Origin: an uncultured Parabacteroides sp.
Lineage (GTDB): Bacteria; Bacteroidota; Bacteroidia; Bacteroidales; Tannerellaceae
NCBI GenBank assembly: GCA_900541965.1
Contig: UQLN01000021.1
Coordinates: 4,455 to 68,454 of the forward strand
Direction of reading: 5' to 3'
DNA length: 64,000 nt
The notes below the pieces were generated by a model. It saw only the letters and a program-made list of their open reading frames with translations. It was not told the DNA's origin and searched no databases. The position numbers and the translations under genes were made by a program. Numbering within the stretch: the first letter of the stretch is position 1; every line of letters begins with the position of its first letter. Below are positions 10,201 through 17,252 of the stretch, in pieces.

Positions 10201-10635
10201 GTTGATGTATTGCAAGACTTCCTTCACTCAACTCAGTCTCGTTTCTTAACATCGGGTCTTTCTACAATTTTGACCGATGCTTGGACTCCGACAAATACAG
10301 ATACAAATGTACAGATGATTTATAACCGTCCTTATGGTGATGGATATAGTGATCAGAATTTTAACTCATCTTGGATTTCTGACGGTTCTTATTTCCGTCT
10401 TAATCTTGTACAGTTAGGATATACATTGAGCCAGTCTGCTGTTCAGAAAATAGGATTAAAAAGTTTGCGAGTGTATTTCAATGTAAACAATGCATTTATG
10501 CTCTGTTCTAAAGACTTTAAAGGATATGATCCGGAATCATCCTCTAAAGGAACTTCAGCATGGGGACAAAATGTTATGTTCTTCGCTTATCCGAAGGCTC
10601 GTACGTTTACATTAGGTGCAAATGTTACATTCTAA
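7294..10635 (+). CDS. SusC-like TonB-dependent transporter with STN domain
   Basis: Outer-membrane glycan importer of 1113 residues. In order: signal peptide (about 1-28), STN signalling domain (about 35-108), carboxypeptidase-like regulatory repeat (about 125-200, GVVKDINGDPVIGANVVVKG), the DEVVVVGYGT segment, plug (about 205-320, LYVVDGVVMEDF) and a beta-barrel ending in aromatic FTLGANVTF. The STN domain implies signalling to the FecR/sigma pair just upstream. SusD follows after 15 bases. With the mannosidases around it the cargo is probably mannose-rich oligosaccharide. Its first roughly 35 codons are nearly identical to those of the second susC at 17253. Confidence 0.96.
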   Translation: MKKESKFLDVMKISTFLLSACAFSTFAAPTSSQNAKVNINGNGITIGDFIDQVEKQTDYLFVYSKNEVNTNETLAVKSGNKTVSQYLNEAFGNSNVKFAFENDYIVLTKNASPVVQQGKKVKGVVKDINGDPVIGANVVVKGTTNGSITDIDGNYSIEGVPAGAVLQISYIGYLTKEVTVGNQSSINVELAEDTQALDEVVVVGYGTMRKSDVTGSIASTRGADILKAQSFSALDGLKGKASGVNIFSNSGQPGAEIRVLIRGVSTINASTNPLYVVDGVVMEDFRLLNPNDIENIEVLKDASSAAIYGARGANGVILVTTKRGKKDGEGVSVSYQGSVSFGTMARYMETLSASQWQEAFMQGLSNANTYHGTSYSLNKADHFTDRRYFDANGNAIYDTDWQKEATRTSVSHNHQLNIQQSGKNSTMGAFLNYTDQQGLMLNSYMKRMNAKIAYDAKPTTWLSTSVNLLVNHSWGNNTDHGDGGQNALRTMIEMPAWYPVKNPDGSWADDNTAVFQEVVKYAATAEKDAQMVRFSSEDGANPVHFLNSVQRKQYRTQIFGNVGLTFHILPNLDLRTQFGIDSHINTNREYGPRDVHDFGKGDQGNAYQSNSNTLYWQEETYLTYQNVFGKHRVNAMAGLSWQERTYESFNATAKTFADDYYGYHNMGAGTQRPSVGSDHDRWAMNSYFLRVGYTFDDKYMATVTGRYDGSSKFGKNNKYAFFPSAGLAWLISNEGFMKDVSAISTLKLHTSYGIMGNSEIGTYSSLATIGQGTTVIGGETVTTAYVSKMANKDLKWEKTAQFDLGVNLGLFKDRLSFDVSFYHKYTSDLLYSRPLPYSTGFSDITANIGEVSNRGLDFMVNATPVMNRDFTWSTTLNLNYNKNKVEKLGANDETIWNNWGTLKVGESLSSFGGYEWLGIYDSGDQIGRSKIATEKTILGKGLPDWTGSFINNFSYKNFDLTLDMQFMWGVDVLQDFLHSTQSRFLTSGLSTILTDAWTPTNTDTNVQMIYNRPYGDGYSDQNFNSSWISDGSYFRLNLVQLGYTLSQSAVQKIGLKSLRVYFNVNNAFMLCSKDFKGYDPESSSKGTSAWGQNVMFFAYPKARTFTLGANVTF

Positions 10636-10650
10636 TAAAAAAATGATCGT

Positions 10651-12315
10651 ATGAAAAAGATAAAATATATTGTATTTAGTGCAGTAAGTTTACTTACATT
10701 AGCAACTACGTCATGTACTGATTTTTTGGAAGAAGAACCATTGGATCTTAAGACAGATGGCCAATTTTGGACTTCTGATACAGATGCGCAATCAGCCGTG
10801 AACATGGTGTATTATGGAGGTGTTCCATATTTGTATGGTGGTCGTAATAATGGTTGGCAGCCTACTAGACTTATGTATAATGGCTTGTTGTCTGGTTTAT
10901 TTACAGATGATAAGAAAGATGGAGACTTTTCTTCTAATGCTGAAACATTAAATATAAATTTCCAGACAGTTGCTGGTGATGTTGGTGAAATTTGGCGTGA
11001 ACCTTATGTTTGTATAGGTCGGTGTAATGTATTGGATTTGAGATTGCCTGAAATGGTTGCTGCTGGTATTATTTCAGAAGATAGAAAAAATGAATTACTG
11101 GCACAGGCATACTTTTTCCGTGCATGGTCTTATTTTTTCCTAATCAAAGAGTTCGGTTGTAAAGATGGCGAAGCTCAGGATGGCGGTAATGGTGGTGTTC
11201 CTTTGGTTTTGGAACCTTATGAAACAACAGACCCATCAGTTATTAATAAGCCACGTGCTTCCATAACAGAAGTGTATAAGCAAATAGAAAAGGACTTGAT
11301 AGAAGCAATTAAATATTTGCCTAATAAAACGTTTTATGATAATGGTTGTCGCATAACAAAACCTGCAGCACAAACTTTATTAGCTTCTGTATATTTACAG
11401 TGGGCTGGATATCCTTTACAAAATACAGCTATGTATGAGCAGGCCGCTAAAATGGCAGAAGCTGTGCTTACAGGTGGAGCTGGACATGAACTGGAAAAGA
11501 GTGAAGATGCCGGAGAAAACCAGAAGAGTGCGTTTAATAAAATTAGAAATAGTAAAACGTCAAAAGAGATTATCTATGCAATAGAATATGATCAATCTCT
11601 GGATCGTGGTAATCCGTACATTAATGCTTGTATGACTAATCAAGCAACAGCTTGGACAGAGAATGATAATTCTAAAGTGTTTGCGACAAGTGTATTGGCG
11701 AATATGTATCATGCCAGCGATGTTGTTCTTGATAGCTATGTAGATGGAGATGTTCGTATTAAGGAAAAGAACTTTTTCTTTACGACTTATAAATCATCCA
11801 CAGGAAAAGAATTCCATTGCAATCAATATGATAACTGGTTCTGGTATGAAGATTATGCTATGGTCAATTCAAAAGGCGGTAGCTGGAATTTCCCGGTATT
11901 TCGTTTATCTGACGTTTATCTGATTGCTGCTGAAGCATTATTGAAACAGGCTACTCCAGATCAAGGAAAAGCAAGAACTTATTTGGAGACTGTTCGTAAA
12001 CGTGCATTTACTGTAAATGGAACTTTGGATACTGGCTATGATTTGCCTACAACAATTACAGTTGGTGATGTTTTGACAGAACGTTTGCACGAGTTCCCGT
12101 TAGAATTAAAGGTTTGGGATGATATTCGTAGAAACCGCTTATATCCACAGGTTCAATCTGATAATTCTTTGGAATGGGTTGATATAGCAACTGCTGAAAC
12201 GTATAATAAACGTGATGGTAAGACCTTTAAGAATAACTTGCATATGTTATTATGGCCGATACCACAAGGTGCAATGGAACGTAATCCTAGCTTGGCACAG
12301 AACCCTGGTTATTAA
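10651..12315 (+). CDS. SusD-like glycan-binding lipoprotein
   Basis: A 554-residue surface lipoprotein: signal peptide with lipobox LATTSC (Cys about residue 22) followed by TDFLEEEP, the usual SusD start. The TPR-rich SusD fold is recognised from EIWREPYVCIGRCNVL, LLAQAYFFRAWSYFFLIKEFG and the C-terminal VLTERLHEFPLELKVWDDIR, then a RNPSLAQNPGY ending. It forms the lid of the SusC transporter encoded 15 bases upstream and captures oligosaccharides at the cell surface. A hairpin lies 47 bases after its stop, before the next GH92 gene. Confidence 0.95.
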   Translation: MKKIKYIVFSAVSLLTLATTSCTDFLEEEPLDLKTDGQFWTSDTDAQSAVNMVYYGGVPYLYGGRNNGWQPTRLMYNGLLSGLFTDDKKDGDFSSNAETLNINFQTVAGDVGEIWREPYVCIGRCNVLDLRLPEMVAAGIISEDRKNELLAQAYFFRAWSYFFLIKEFGCKDGEAQDGGNGGVPLVLEPYETTDPSVINKPRASITEVYKQIEKDLIEAIKYLPNKTFYDNGCRITKPAAQTLLASVYLQWAGYPLQNTAMYEQAAKMAEAVLTGGAGHELEKSEDAGENQKSAFNKIRNSKTSKEIIYAIEYDQSLDRGNPYINACMTNQATAWTENDNSKVFATSVLANMYHASDVVLDSYVDGDVRIKEKNFFFTTYKSSTGKEFHCNQYDNWFWYEDYAMVNSKGGSWNFPVFRLSDVYLIAAEALLKQATPDQGKARTYLETVRKRAFTVNGTLDTGYDLPTTITVGDVLTERLHEFPLELKVWDDIRRNRLYPQVQSDNSLEWVDIATAETYNKRDGKTFKNNLHMLLWPIPQGAMERNPSLAQNPGY

Positions 12316-12362
12316 TTGACATATTGATCCACCTGTGTAACGGGCTGATCTATATCTATATG

Positions 12363-12399
12363 GAAGGGTATAGCTGATTCAGCTATACCCTTCTTTTTT
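12363..12399 (+). terminator. Intrinsic terminator/attenuator between susD and GH92
   Basis: GAAGGGTATAGCTGA (12363-12377) pairs with 12379-12393 and is followed by TTTTTT. It should end most susCD transcripts, with readthrough or a separate promoter feeding the GH92 gene that starts at 12419. Confidence 0.85.
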
Positions 12400-12418
12400 A
12401 ACCTTTAAAAATTATAAC

Positions 12419-14689
12419 ATGAAACAAATTCTTATTTCTTTATGCCTTATTGCCGGTTTAGGATTTGATGCCTCGGCTCAAAAAACGGATTTGACAAAAT
12501 ATGTGAATACTTTACAAGGAACAAATTCAAAACATGAATTGACAAGGGGAAATACCTATGCCACGACCGCATTACCTTGGGGTATGAATTTCTGGACACC
12601 ACAGACTGGCCCGAATGGTAGCGGATGGATTTATCAACACTTTAAAGATTCTATCCGTGGGTTCAGGCAGACACACCAGTGCAGCTCCTGGACAAATGAC
12701 TATTCCGCTTTTTCTTTGATGCCTGTTACTGGCAAATTAGAGGTAAATCAGTATAAAAGAGCAGCTAAATTCAGCCATAAAAATGAGATAGCTCATCCGG
12801 ATTATTATAAAGTTACTTTTGATAATAAAATTACTACAGAAATGTCGCCTACGGAAAGAGGTGTACATATGCGTTTTTCATTTCCGGGAAAAGGAGATTC
12901 TTATGTAGTGTTAGATGCAAATAATAGAGGCAGTTGTGTTAAAATTATACCCACAGAACGTAAAATAATTGGTTACAATAAAAATGCAAACCATAGCGTT
13001 CCTAAAAATTTCGCGAACTATTTTGTTATTGAATTTGATAAACCTTTTGAATCGTACGGAACATGGACCGGTAATGAAGGTTTGATTGCAGAAGGTAATA
13101 CTGATGCAGAAAGTGAATATACTGGTGCTTATATCCAATTTAAAAAAGGTTCTAAGGTACAGGCTAAAATAGCATCTTCTTTTATTAGCTATGAACAGGC
13201 GGAATTGAATCTGAAGAAGGAGCTGGGTTCATTTAAATCATTGGAACAGACACGTGCAGCCGCAAAAGAAGCCTGGAACAAACAGTTAGGTAAAATTCAG
13301 GTAGAAGGTGGCTCGGAAGAATTGAAATCTACATTTTATTCTTGCTTCTTCCGTTCTATGCTTTTCCCGCGTAAGTTCTATGAGCATGATGAAGCTGGTA
13401 ATCCGATATATTACAGTCCGTATGATGGAAAAGTTCATGAGGGATTGATGTATACGGATAATGGATTCTGGGATACATTCAGAGCTCAATTTCCTTTGAA
13501 TGCAATTTTGCATCCTGAATTTCATAACAATTATATTACAAGCTTGATTACGGCTTACGATCAGAGCGGCTGGTTACCTTCATGGTCTTTCCCTGGTCAT
13601 CAGGGCGGTATGATTGGTAATCATGCATTATCGTTGATTGCAGATGCCTGGGCTAAAGGTTTCCGCTCTTATGATCCGAAACATGCCATGGAAGCAATGT
13701 TCCATGAAGTAACTAATAAGGGACCTGGTGGACCGGCTAATGGTCGTGAAGGTTGGAAAGAGTATTTCATTTATGGGTATGTTCCATATCCTGATGTACG
13801 TGAAGCAACAGCTAAAACATTGGAATATTGCTATAATGACTGGTGTGCAATGGAGTTTGCAAAGATGACAGGACAGCCATTCTATGAAGAACAGTTTAAA
13901 AAGCAAATATACAACTACAAAAATGTATTCGATCCTTCTGTAGGATTTATGCGTGGACGTCAGAATGATGGTAACTGGTATCCTAATTTTGATCCGACAG
14001 AATGGGGCGGTCCGTTTACGGAAGGTTGTGCATGGCATTATGTATGGTCTGTGTTCCATGATGTAAAGGGATTGATTGATTTGATAGGGGGTGATAAATC
14101 TTTTGTCGCTAAATTGGACGCTGTATTTTCTTCTCCTAATACATTTAAAGTTGGAACTTACAACCGCGTTATCCATGAAATGGCAGAAATGGAAATGATT
14201 AATATGGGACAATATGCTCATGGAAATCAGCCGATTCAGCACATGATTTATTTGTATAACTATGCTGGGGAGCCTTGGAAATCACAGAAATGGGCACGTA
14301 AGATAATGAACGATCTGTATAATTCGACTCCTGATGGTTATCCGGGTGATGAGGACCAGGGGCAGACTTCTTCTTGGTATGTTATCAGTGCAATGGGCTT
14401 GTATTCAGTTTGTCCGGGTACAACGGAATATGTAATAGGTAGTCCGGTATTCCCGAAAATGACGATACAACTTGAAAATGGTAAGAAGTTGGTTATTGAA
14501 GCAGAAGGCAATAGTCCTGAAAATGTGTATATACAGTCTGCATCTTTGAATGGCAAACCATTCACAAGAAACTATCTGCAATATGACGAGTTGATGAATG
14601 GTGGTGTTATTCGTTATCAGATGGGTAATACACCAGCTCTTAACAGAGGGACTTCAATGGCTGATCGTCCATTCTCTTTGTCTAAATAA
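12419..14689 (+). CDS. GH92 alpha-mannosidase, secreted
   Basis: A full-length 756-residue GH92 enzyme with a cleavable signal peptide (about 1-20, ending ASAQ). The N-terminal beta-sandwich starts with TRGNTYATTALPWGMNFWTP. The helical-barrel part carries FTEGCAWHYVWSVFHD (probable acid Glu), AHGNQPIQHMIYLYNYAG, and PGDEDQGQTSSWYVISAMG with the base Asp pair. Gln in GNQP, rather than the Glu seen in the proteins at 24769 and 27073, suggests a different linkage preference; that is inference. It lies downstream of susCD beyond a terminator and is followed by another strong terminator. Confidence 0.95.
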   Translation: MKQILISLCLIAGLGFDASAQKTDLTKYVNTLQGTNSKHELTRGNTYATTALPWGMNFWTPQTGPNGSGWIYQHFKDSIRGFRQTHQCSSWTNDYSAFSLMPVTGKLEVNQYKRAAKFSHKNEIAHPDYYKVTFDNKITTEMSPTERGVHMRFSFPGKGDSYVVLDANNRGSCVKIIPTERKIIGYNKNANHSVPKNFANYFVIEFDKPFESYGTWTGNEGLIAEGNTDAESEYTGAYIQFKKGSKVQAKIASSFISYEQAELNLKKELGSFKSLEQTRAAAKEAWNKQLGKIQVEGGSEELKSTFYSCFFRSMLFPRKFYEHDEAGNPIYYSPYDGKVHEGLMYTDNGFWDTFRAQFPLNAILHPEFHNNYITSLITAYDQSGWLPSWSFPGHQGGMIGNHALSLIADAWAKGFRSYDPKHAMEAMFHEVTNKGPGGPANGREGWKEYFIYGYVPYPDVREATAKTLEYCYNDWCAMEFAKMTGQPFYEEQFKKQIYNYKNVFDPSVGFMRGRQNDGNWYPNFDPTEWGGPFTEGCAWHYVWSVFHDVKGLIDLIGGDKSFVAKLDAVFSSPNTFKVGTYNRVIHEMAEMEMINMGQYAHGNQPIQHMIYLYNYAGEPWKSQKWARKIMNDLYNSTPDGYPGDEDQGQTSSWYVISAMGLYSVCPGTTEYVIGSPVFPKMTIQLENGKKLVIEAEGNSPENVYIQSASLNGKPFTRNYLQYDELMNGGVIRYQMGNTPALNRGTSMADRPFSLSK

Positions 14690-14744
14690 CAGATACGCTG
14701 ATTTATAAAAATTGACAGGTGCTCTCTAAAAAGAGAGTATATCA

Positions 14745-14786
14745 GAGGATCATAAAAAACGAAACTTTTTTATGATCCTCTTTTTT
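14745..14786 (+). terminator. Strong intrinsic terminator after GH92
   Basis: GAGGATCATAAAAAA (14745-14759) pairs fully with 14766-14780 around a 6-base loop and is followed by TTTTTT. It closes the first mannan operon. Confidence 0.9.
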
Positions 14787-14955
14787 ATCTTTCCTTAAAG
14801 CGATTAGTTTATTTTAGATTATTCTTGGTTTGATTTAACCAAATGAGAAATAAACACTTTGCAGAGTTTTTAAGAAGTAGAGGTTACTCCAAGACCAAGC
14901 ACCAACGCGGATTTCGAAAGGATCTTTTTATATTGATTGAAGTTTTGGGATATGG

Positions 14956-15480
14956 TTAGTCTGCCGAATAGGTTATCTTCGACACGGTTTTTCCCGGCGA
15001 TTCGGCTATTTCGACGGTGGTTACCCCGCCCGGATAGTTCAGTTCGATGGACAGGTGTTTCCGGGTTTTGAAACGGTATGTTACTTCCACATTCTCATCC
15101 CGTTCGTCGCTTTTGTAATCCGTATTGCCGGACGGCAGTTTTTCCCGCAGGTGATAATTGAAACGGCATTCGTTCCGGACAATGATGTCGTACACTTCTT
15201 TCAGCGTTTTACCTTTGTAGGTATCTTCAAAGATGTTCGTATAGCCATCGTCCTGCGAGTAGTGTTTGTGCGTCACGTAAGGTTCGGCACCGGATACTTT
15301 CTCGCGGGAGTCATCCTGCGGGGTTTTGGTATCTCCAATCTCTCCAATCTCGGCCATGGCCAGCTCCTGCGGGGAAGTTTCCGATTCCTGCGTGGACTGG
15401 TTTTGTTCTTTACGCGAATGATTGCCACAGGCAGCCAGGGCAACGCACAACACGGCTATGATGATGATTTTTGTCTTCAT
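14956..15480 (-). CDS. Hypothetical lipoprotein on GC-richer island
   Basis: A 174-residue protein I do not recognise. It has a lipoprotein signal peptide (MKTKIIIIAVLCVALAAC, lipobox ALAAC), a polar linker rich in Glu, Ser and Gln, then a charged domain (about 80-174) with VEVTYRFKTRKHLSIELNYPG and a TVEIAESPGKTVSKITYSAD tail. It lies alone, antisense to the flanking mannan genes. The base composition is visibly richer in G and C than the neighbours, suggesting separate origin. The opposite-strand frame at 15055-15537 is most likely a shadow, because only this strand has a signal peptide and lipobox. Confidence 0.7.
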   Translation of the reverse strand: MKTKIIIIAVLCVALAACGNHSRKEQNQSTQESETSPQELAMAEIGEIGDTKTPQDDSREKVSGAEPYVTHKHYSQDDGYTNIFEDTYKGKTLKEVYDIIVRNECRFNYHLREKLPSGNTDYKSDERDENVEVTYRFKTRKHLSIELNYPGGVTTVEIAESPGKTVSKITYSAD

Positions 15481-15958
15481 ATTGGTTGCTGTTTTTTGTT
15501 ATCTTATTGGCAAATAGAACCGCATATTATATTTTGAGATTCAGTGTTCTAACTCCGTATTCACGTGTATCTTTCCGAATACTTTTTTACTCTCTTTGCA
15601 AATATATAAAAAGTACCGTTCATTATGTATGATGGGTGGTGCTTTTTTATTGATTTTCAATGAGGTGAGATATTAAAACTTTATCCCTCTGCTTTTCCTT
15701 TGCTGCTGCATGGGTTGTCGTATGTTCATCACTGAATCCGACAAGGCGGCACGTCCATCTTACAACTGATCTGTTTGATTTCTCTGTCCACTGTCAGACG
15801 GCACATTAAAGGTACGTTCCCACCGGGTTTCTCGCTGCTTTTCTTTAGATACAAATATTTTTCAGAAAAACATCTCTAAACATTATCCGAATGAAATGAT
15901 GGTTATCATTCGCATCTTTCTGCAATTCATCGGCATCTTTTACCAATTTCATTCTTTA

Positions 15959-16053
15959 GAAATATACTTTTGACAATTGTAAAAAGTATATTTCACATTG
16001 TAATTTTTAAGTTTGATAATTATTATACTTTCTTTTGATAGTTATCAAAAGAA
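15959..16053. repeat. Two adjacent perfect hairpins
   Basis: GAAATATACTTTT (15959-15971) pairs with 15982-15994 around a 10-base loop. TTCTTTTGATA (16030-16040) pairs with 16043-16053. Neither is followed by a clear gene, so their role is unknown; operators or remnants of a small mobile element are possible. Confidence 0.5.
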
Positions 16054-16388
16054 TATTTTTAAACGTGGTTTTTGAAAAAAGTACGGCTGTTTTTTTTAAA
16101 GTATGGGGTGAAGTTTTAAAAGAGTAAGGGTATATAGTATAAATACCTATTGGCGAGTATGGAGAAAACAAGTGCGTAGGTGACACTGATTGGACTGATT
16201 TAGGTGGATTTTTCTTGTATATTATAAATTAAATAACTATTATGATAAAATGAATTAAAAACACAGGCCATCAATAGAGCTGTGTTTTTGTATGGAGAGC
16301 TATGTTTAATTGGTGTTTTTTGAGCTTGTGCTTAACTGTTTTGTCTTATATCTATTGATATATATAGTTTATATCTTTGTTTTGCAAT

Positions 16389-16566
16389 GACTAAAAAAAC
16401 GGTCGTTTATTTTAGTCCTTTATGTTCCACGTAAGTCACTAATAATAGGATTATTACATTTTACCTAACTTAAAGAGTTACAGATTTGTATAATTTTTTC
16501 TTTTGGTTTTACGGTTTTTAATACATATATTTGCAATGACTAAAATAAACGACCGTTTTTTTAGTC
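16389..16566. repeat. 29-bp perfect inverted repeat pair around a promoter
   Basis: The 29 bases at 16389-16417 (starting GACTAAAAAAACGG) are the exact reverse complement of 16538-16566 (starting GACTAAAATAAACG). Each arm is nearly self-palindromic. Outside the arms, TTTGCAAT on the left and CCTTT on the right are the same in both copies, so flanks are direct while cores are inverted. The 120 bases between hold a consensus promoter. Candidate invertible segment, or two copies of one operator/hairpin. Confidence 0.65.
16502..16533 (+). promoter_or_regulatory. Consensus Bacteroidales promoter
   Basis: TTTG (16502-16505), a 20-base spacer and TATATTTG (16526-16533) match the -33/-7 consensus. 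The start would fall near 16540, inside the right arm of the inverted repeat, directed toward the decayed gene at 16639. A similar TATCTTTG at 16372-16379 precedes the left arm. Confidence 0.65.
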
Positions 16567-16638
16567 CTTTTTCGTTTGTCTGTTATGGGACTGACGAACT
16601 TTTTCATCCTCTAAAATAAACTCTGTATAATACCTTAT

Positions 16639-17084
16639 ATGTTGATTTTGTTGTGTTTAGTCATAGCAATCATAGTATCATCTATGTTTATTCCGCACCC
16701 ATTCGTGGTTGCATATAAAAAGCGATTGCTTAACATACCCGATAAAAGTAAAATACGCAGTAAAGAAGTTTCTCGCTTTACAACGGGTTTGCGTTATCAG
16801 TTAGGACATACCATTCTTACCACTACCCTTAACTTTCTAATGTTTGTGTGTGGATTTATTCTAATGTATTCGGGAATATTGAATATTCTCGAACGATTTT
16901 TGTGGGTGATACCAGAAGTCCAGCCTTGGGTTTTTACTGGTATTTCTTGCTATTCGGTGTGCAATATACTGTTCTTCAGGATATCCGCCTCCCGCATATC
17001 CTTGGGTATACTTCTTCAATAGTATGTTGCTATATTTTCGATAGGATTGTTAATCCAACGAGGAAATATACAGGATGCCGATAA
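16639..17084 (+). pseudogene. Decayed MraY/WecA-like glycosyltransferase fragment
   Basis: The frame 16639-17022 begins with a hydrophobic helix then VAYKKRLLNIPDKSKIRSKE, resembling the start of polyprenyl-phosphate sugar-1-phosphate transferases (usually ...LLDIPDxRKxHxxxVPRLGG). The normally following Gly-Gly segment and all catalytic Asp-rich loops are missing. The protein stops after 127 residues instead of about 350, and the next overlapping frame (16848-17084) adds only hydrophobic remnants. I read it as a truncated relic, perhaps of a surface polysaccharide locus. The match is by eye and moderate only. Confidence 0.4.
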
Positions 17085-17110
17085 AAATGATTAGTGATTT
17101 AAATATTAAT

Positions 17111-17142
17111 GTATAACCTCTAAATCTTTTTATTGCCTATGA
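17111..17142 (+). promoter_or_regulatory. Second copy of the susC upstream block
   Basis: GTATAACCTCTAAATCTTT then TTATTGCCTATGA, closely matching 7145-7180 before the first susC. Shared AACC and CCTAT cores suggest both transporters answer to the same regulator, possibly the ECF sigma factor at 5519. Confidence 0.45.
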
Positions 17143-17153
17143 GATAAGAGAAG

Positions 17154-17197
17154 TCCGGATAAAAGAAGACCGGAAAGTGTTGTGCGTCTTTCAGGTC
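17154..17197 (+). promoter_or_regulatory. Second susC leader with alternative hairpins
   Basis: TCCGG (17154-17158) can pair with CCGGA (17170-17174). Alternatively GACCGGAAAG (17168-17177) pairs with CTTTCAGGTC (17188-17197) with one mismatch. The choice of partners mirrors the leader at 7190-7234. Confidence 0.45.
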
Positions 17198-17252
17198 TAT
17201 AAATACACAAATTCAAACACAATTAAGTATTAACGAATTAATCAAGTAAGTT

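Larger units (their letters stand above)
15481..16638. other. 1.16-kb AT-rich region without genes, with dyads and inverted repeats
   Basis: No convincing gene. It contains hairpins (15959-15994, 16030-16053, and a weaker AATGAT/ATCATT dyad near 15895-15915), the 29-bp inverted repeat pair at 16389 and 16538, and a consensus promoter at 16502-16533. It separates the two SusCD modules and looks like accessory or decayed DNA. Confidence 0.6.

Noticed and set aside
15055..15537. 160-codon plus-strand frame opposite the lipoprotein gene
   Set aside because: The minus strand has a signal peptide with lipobox, and this frame is best explained as its shadow.
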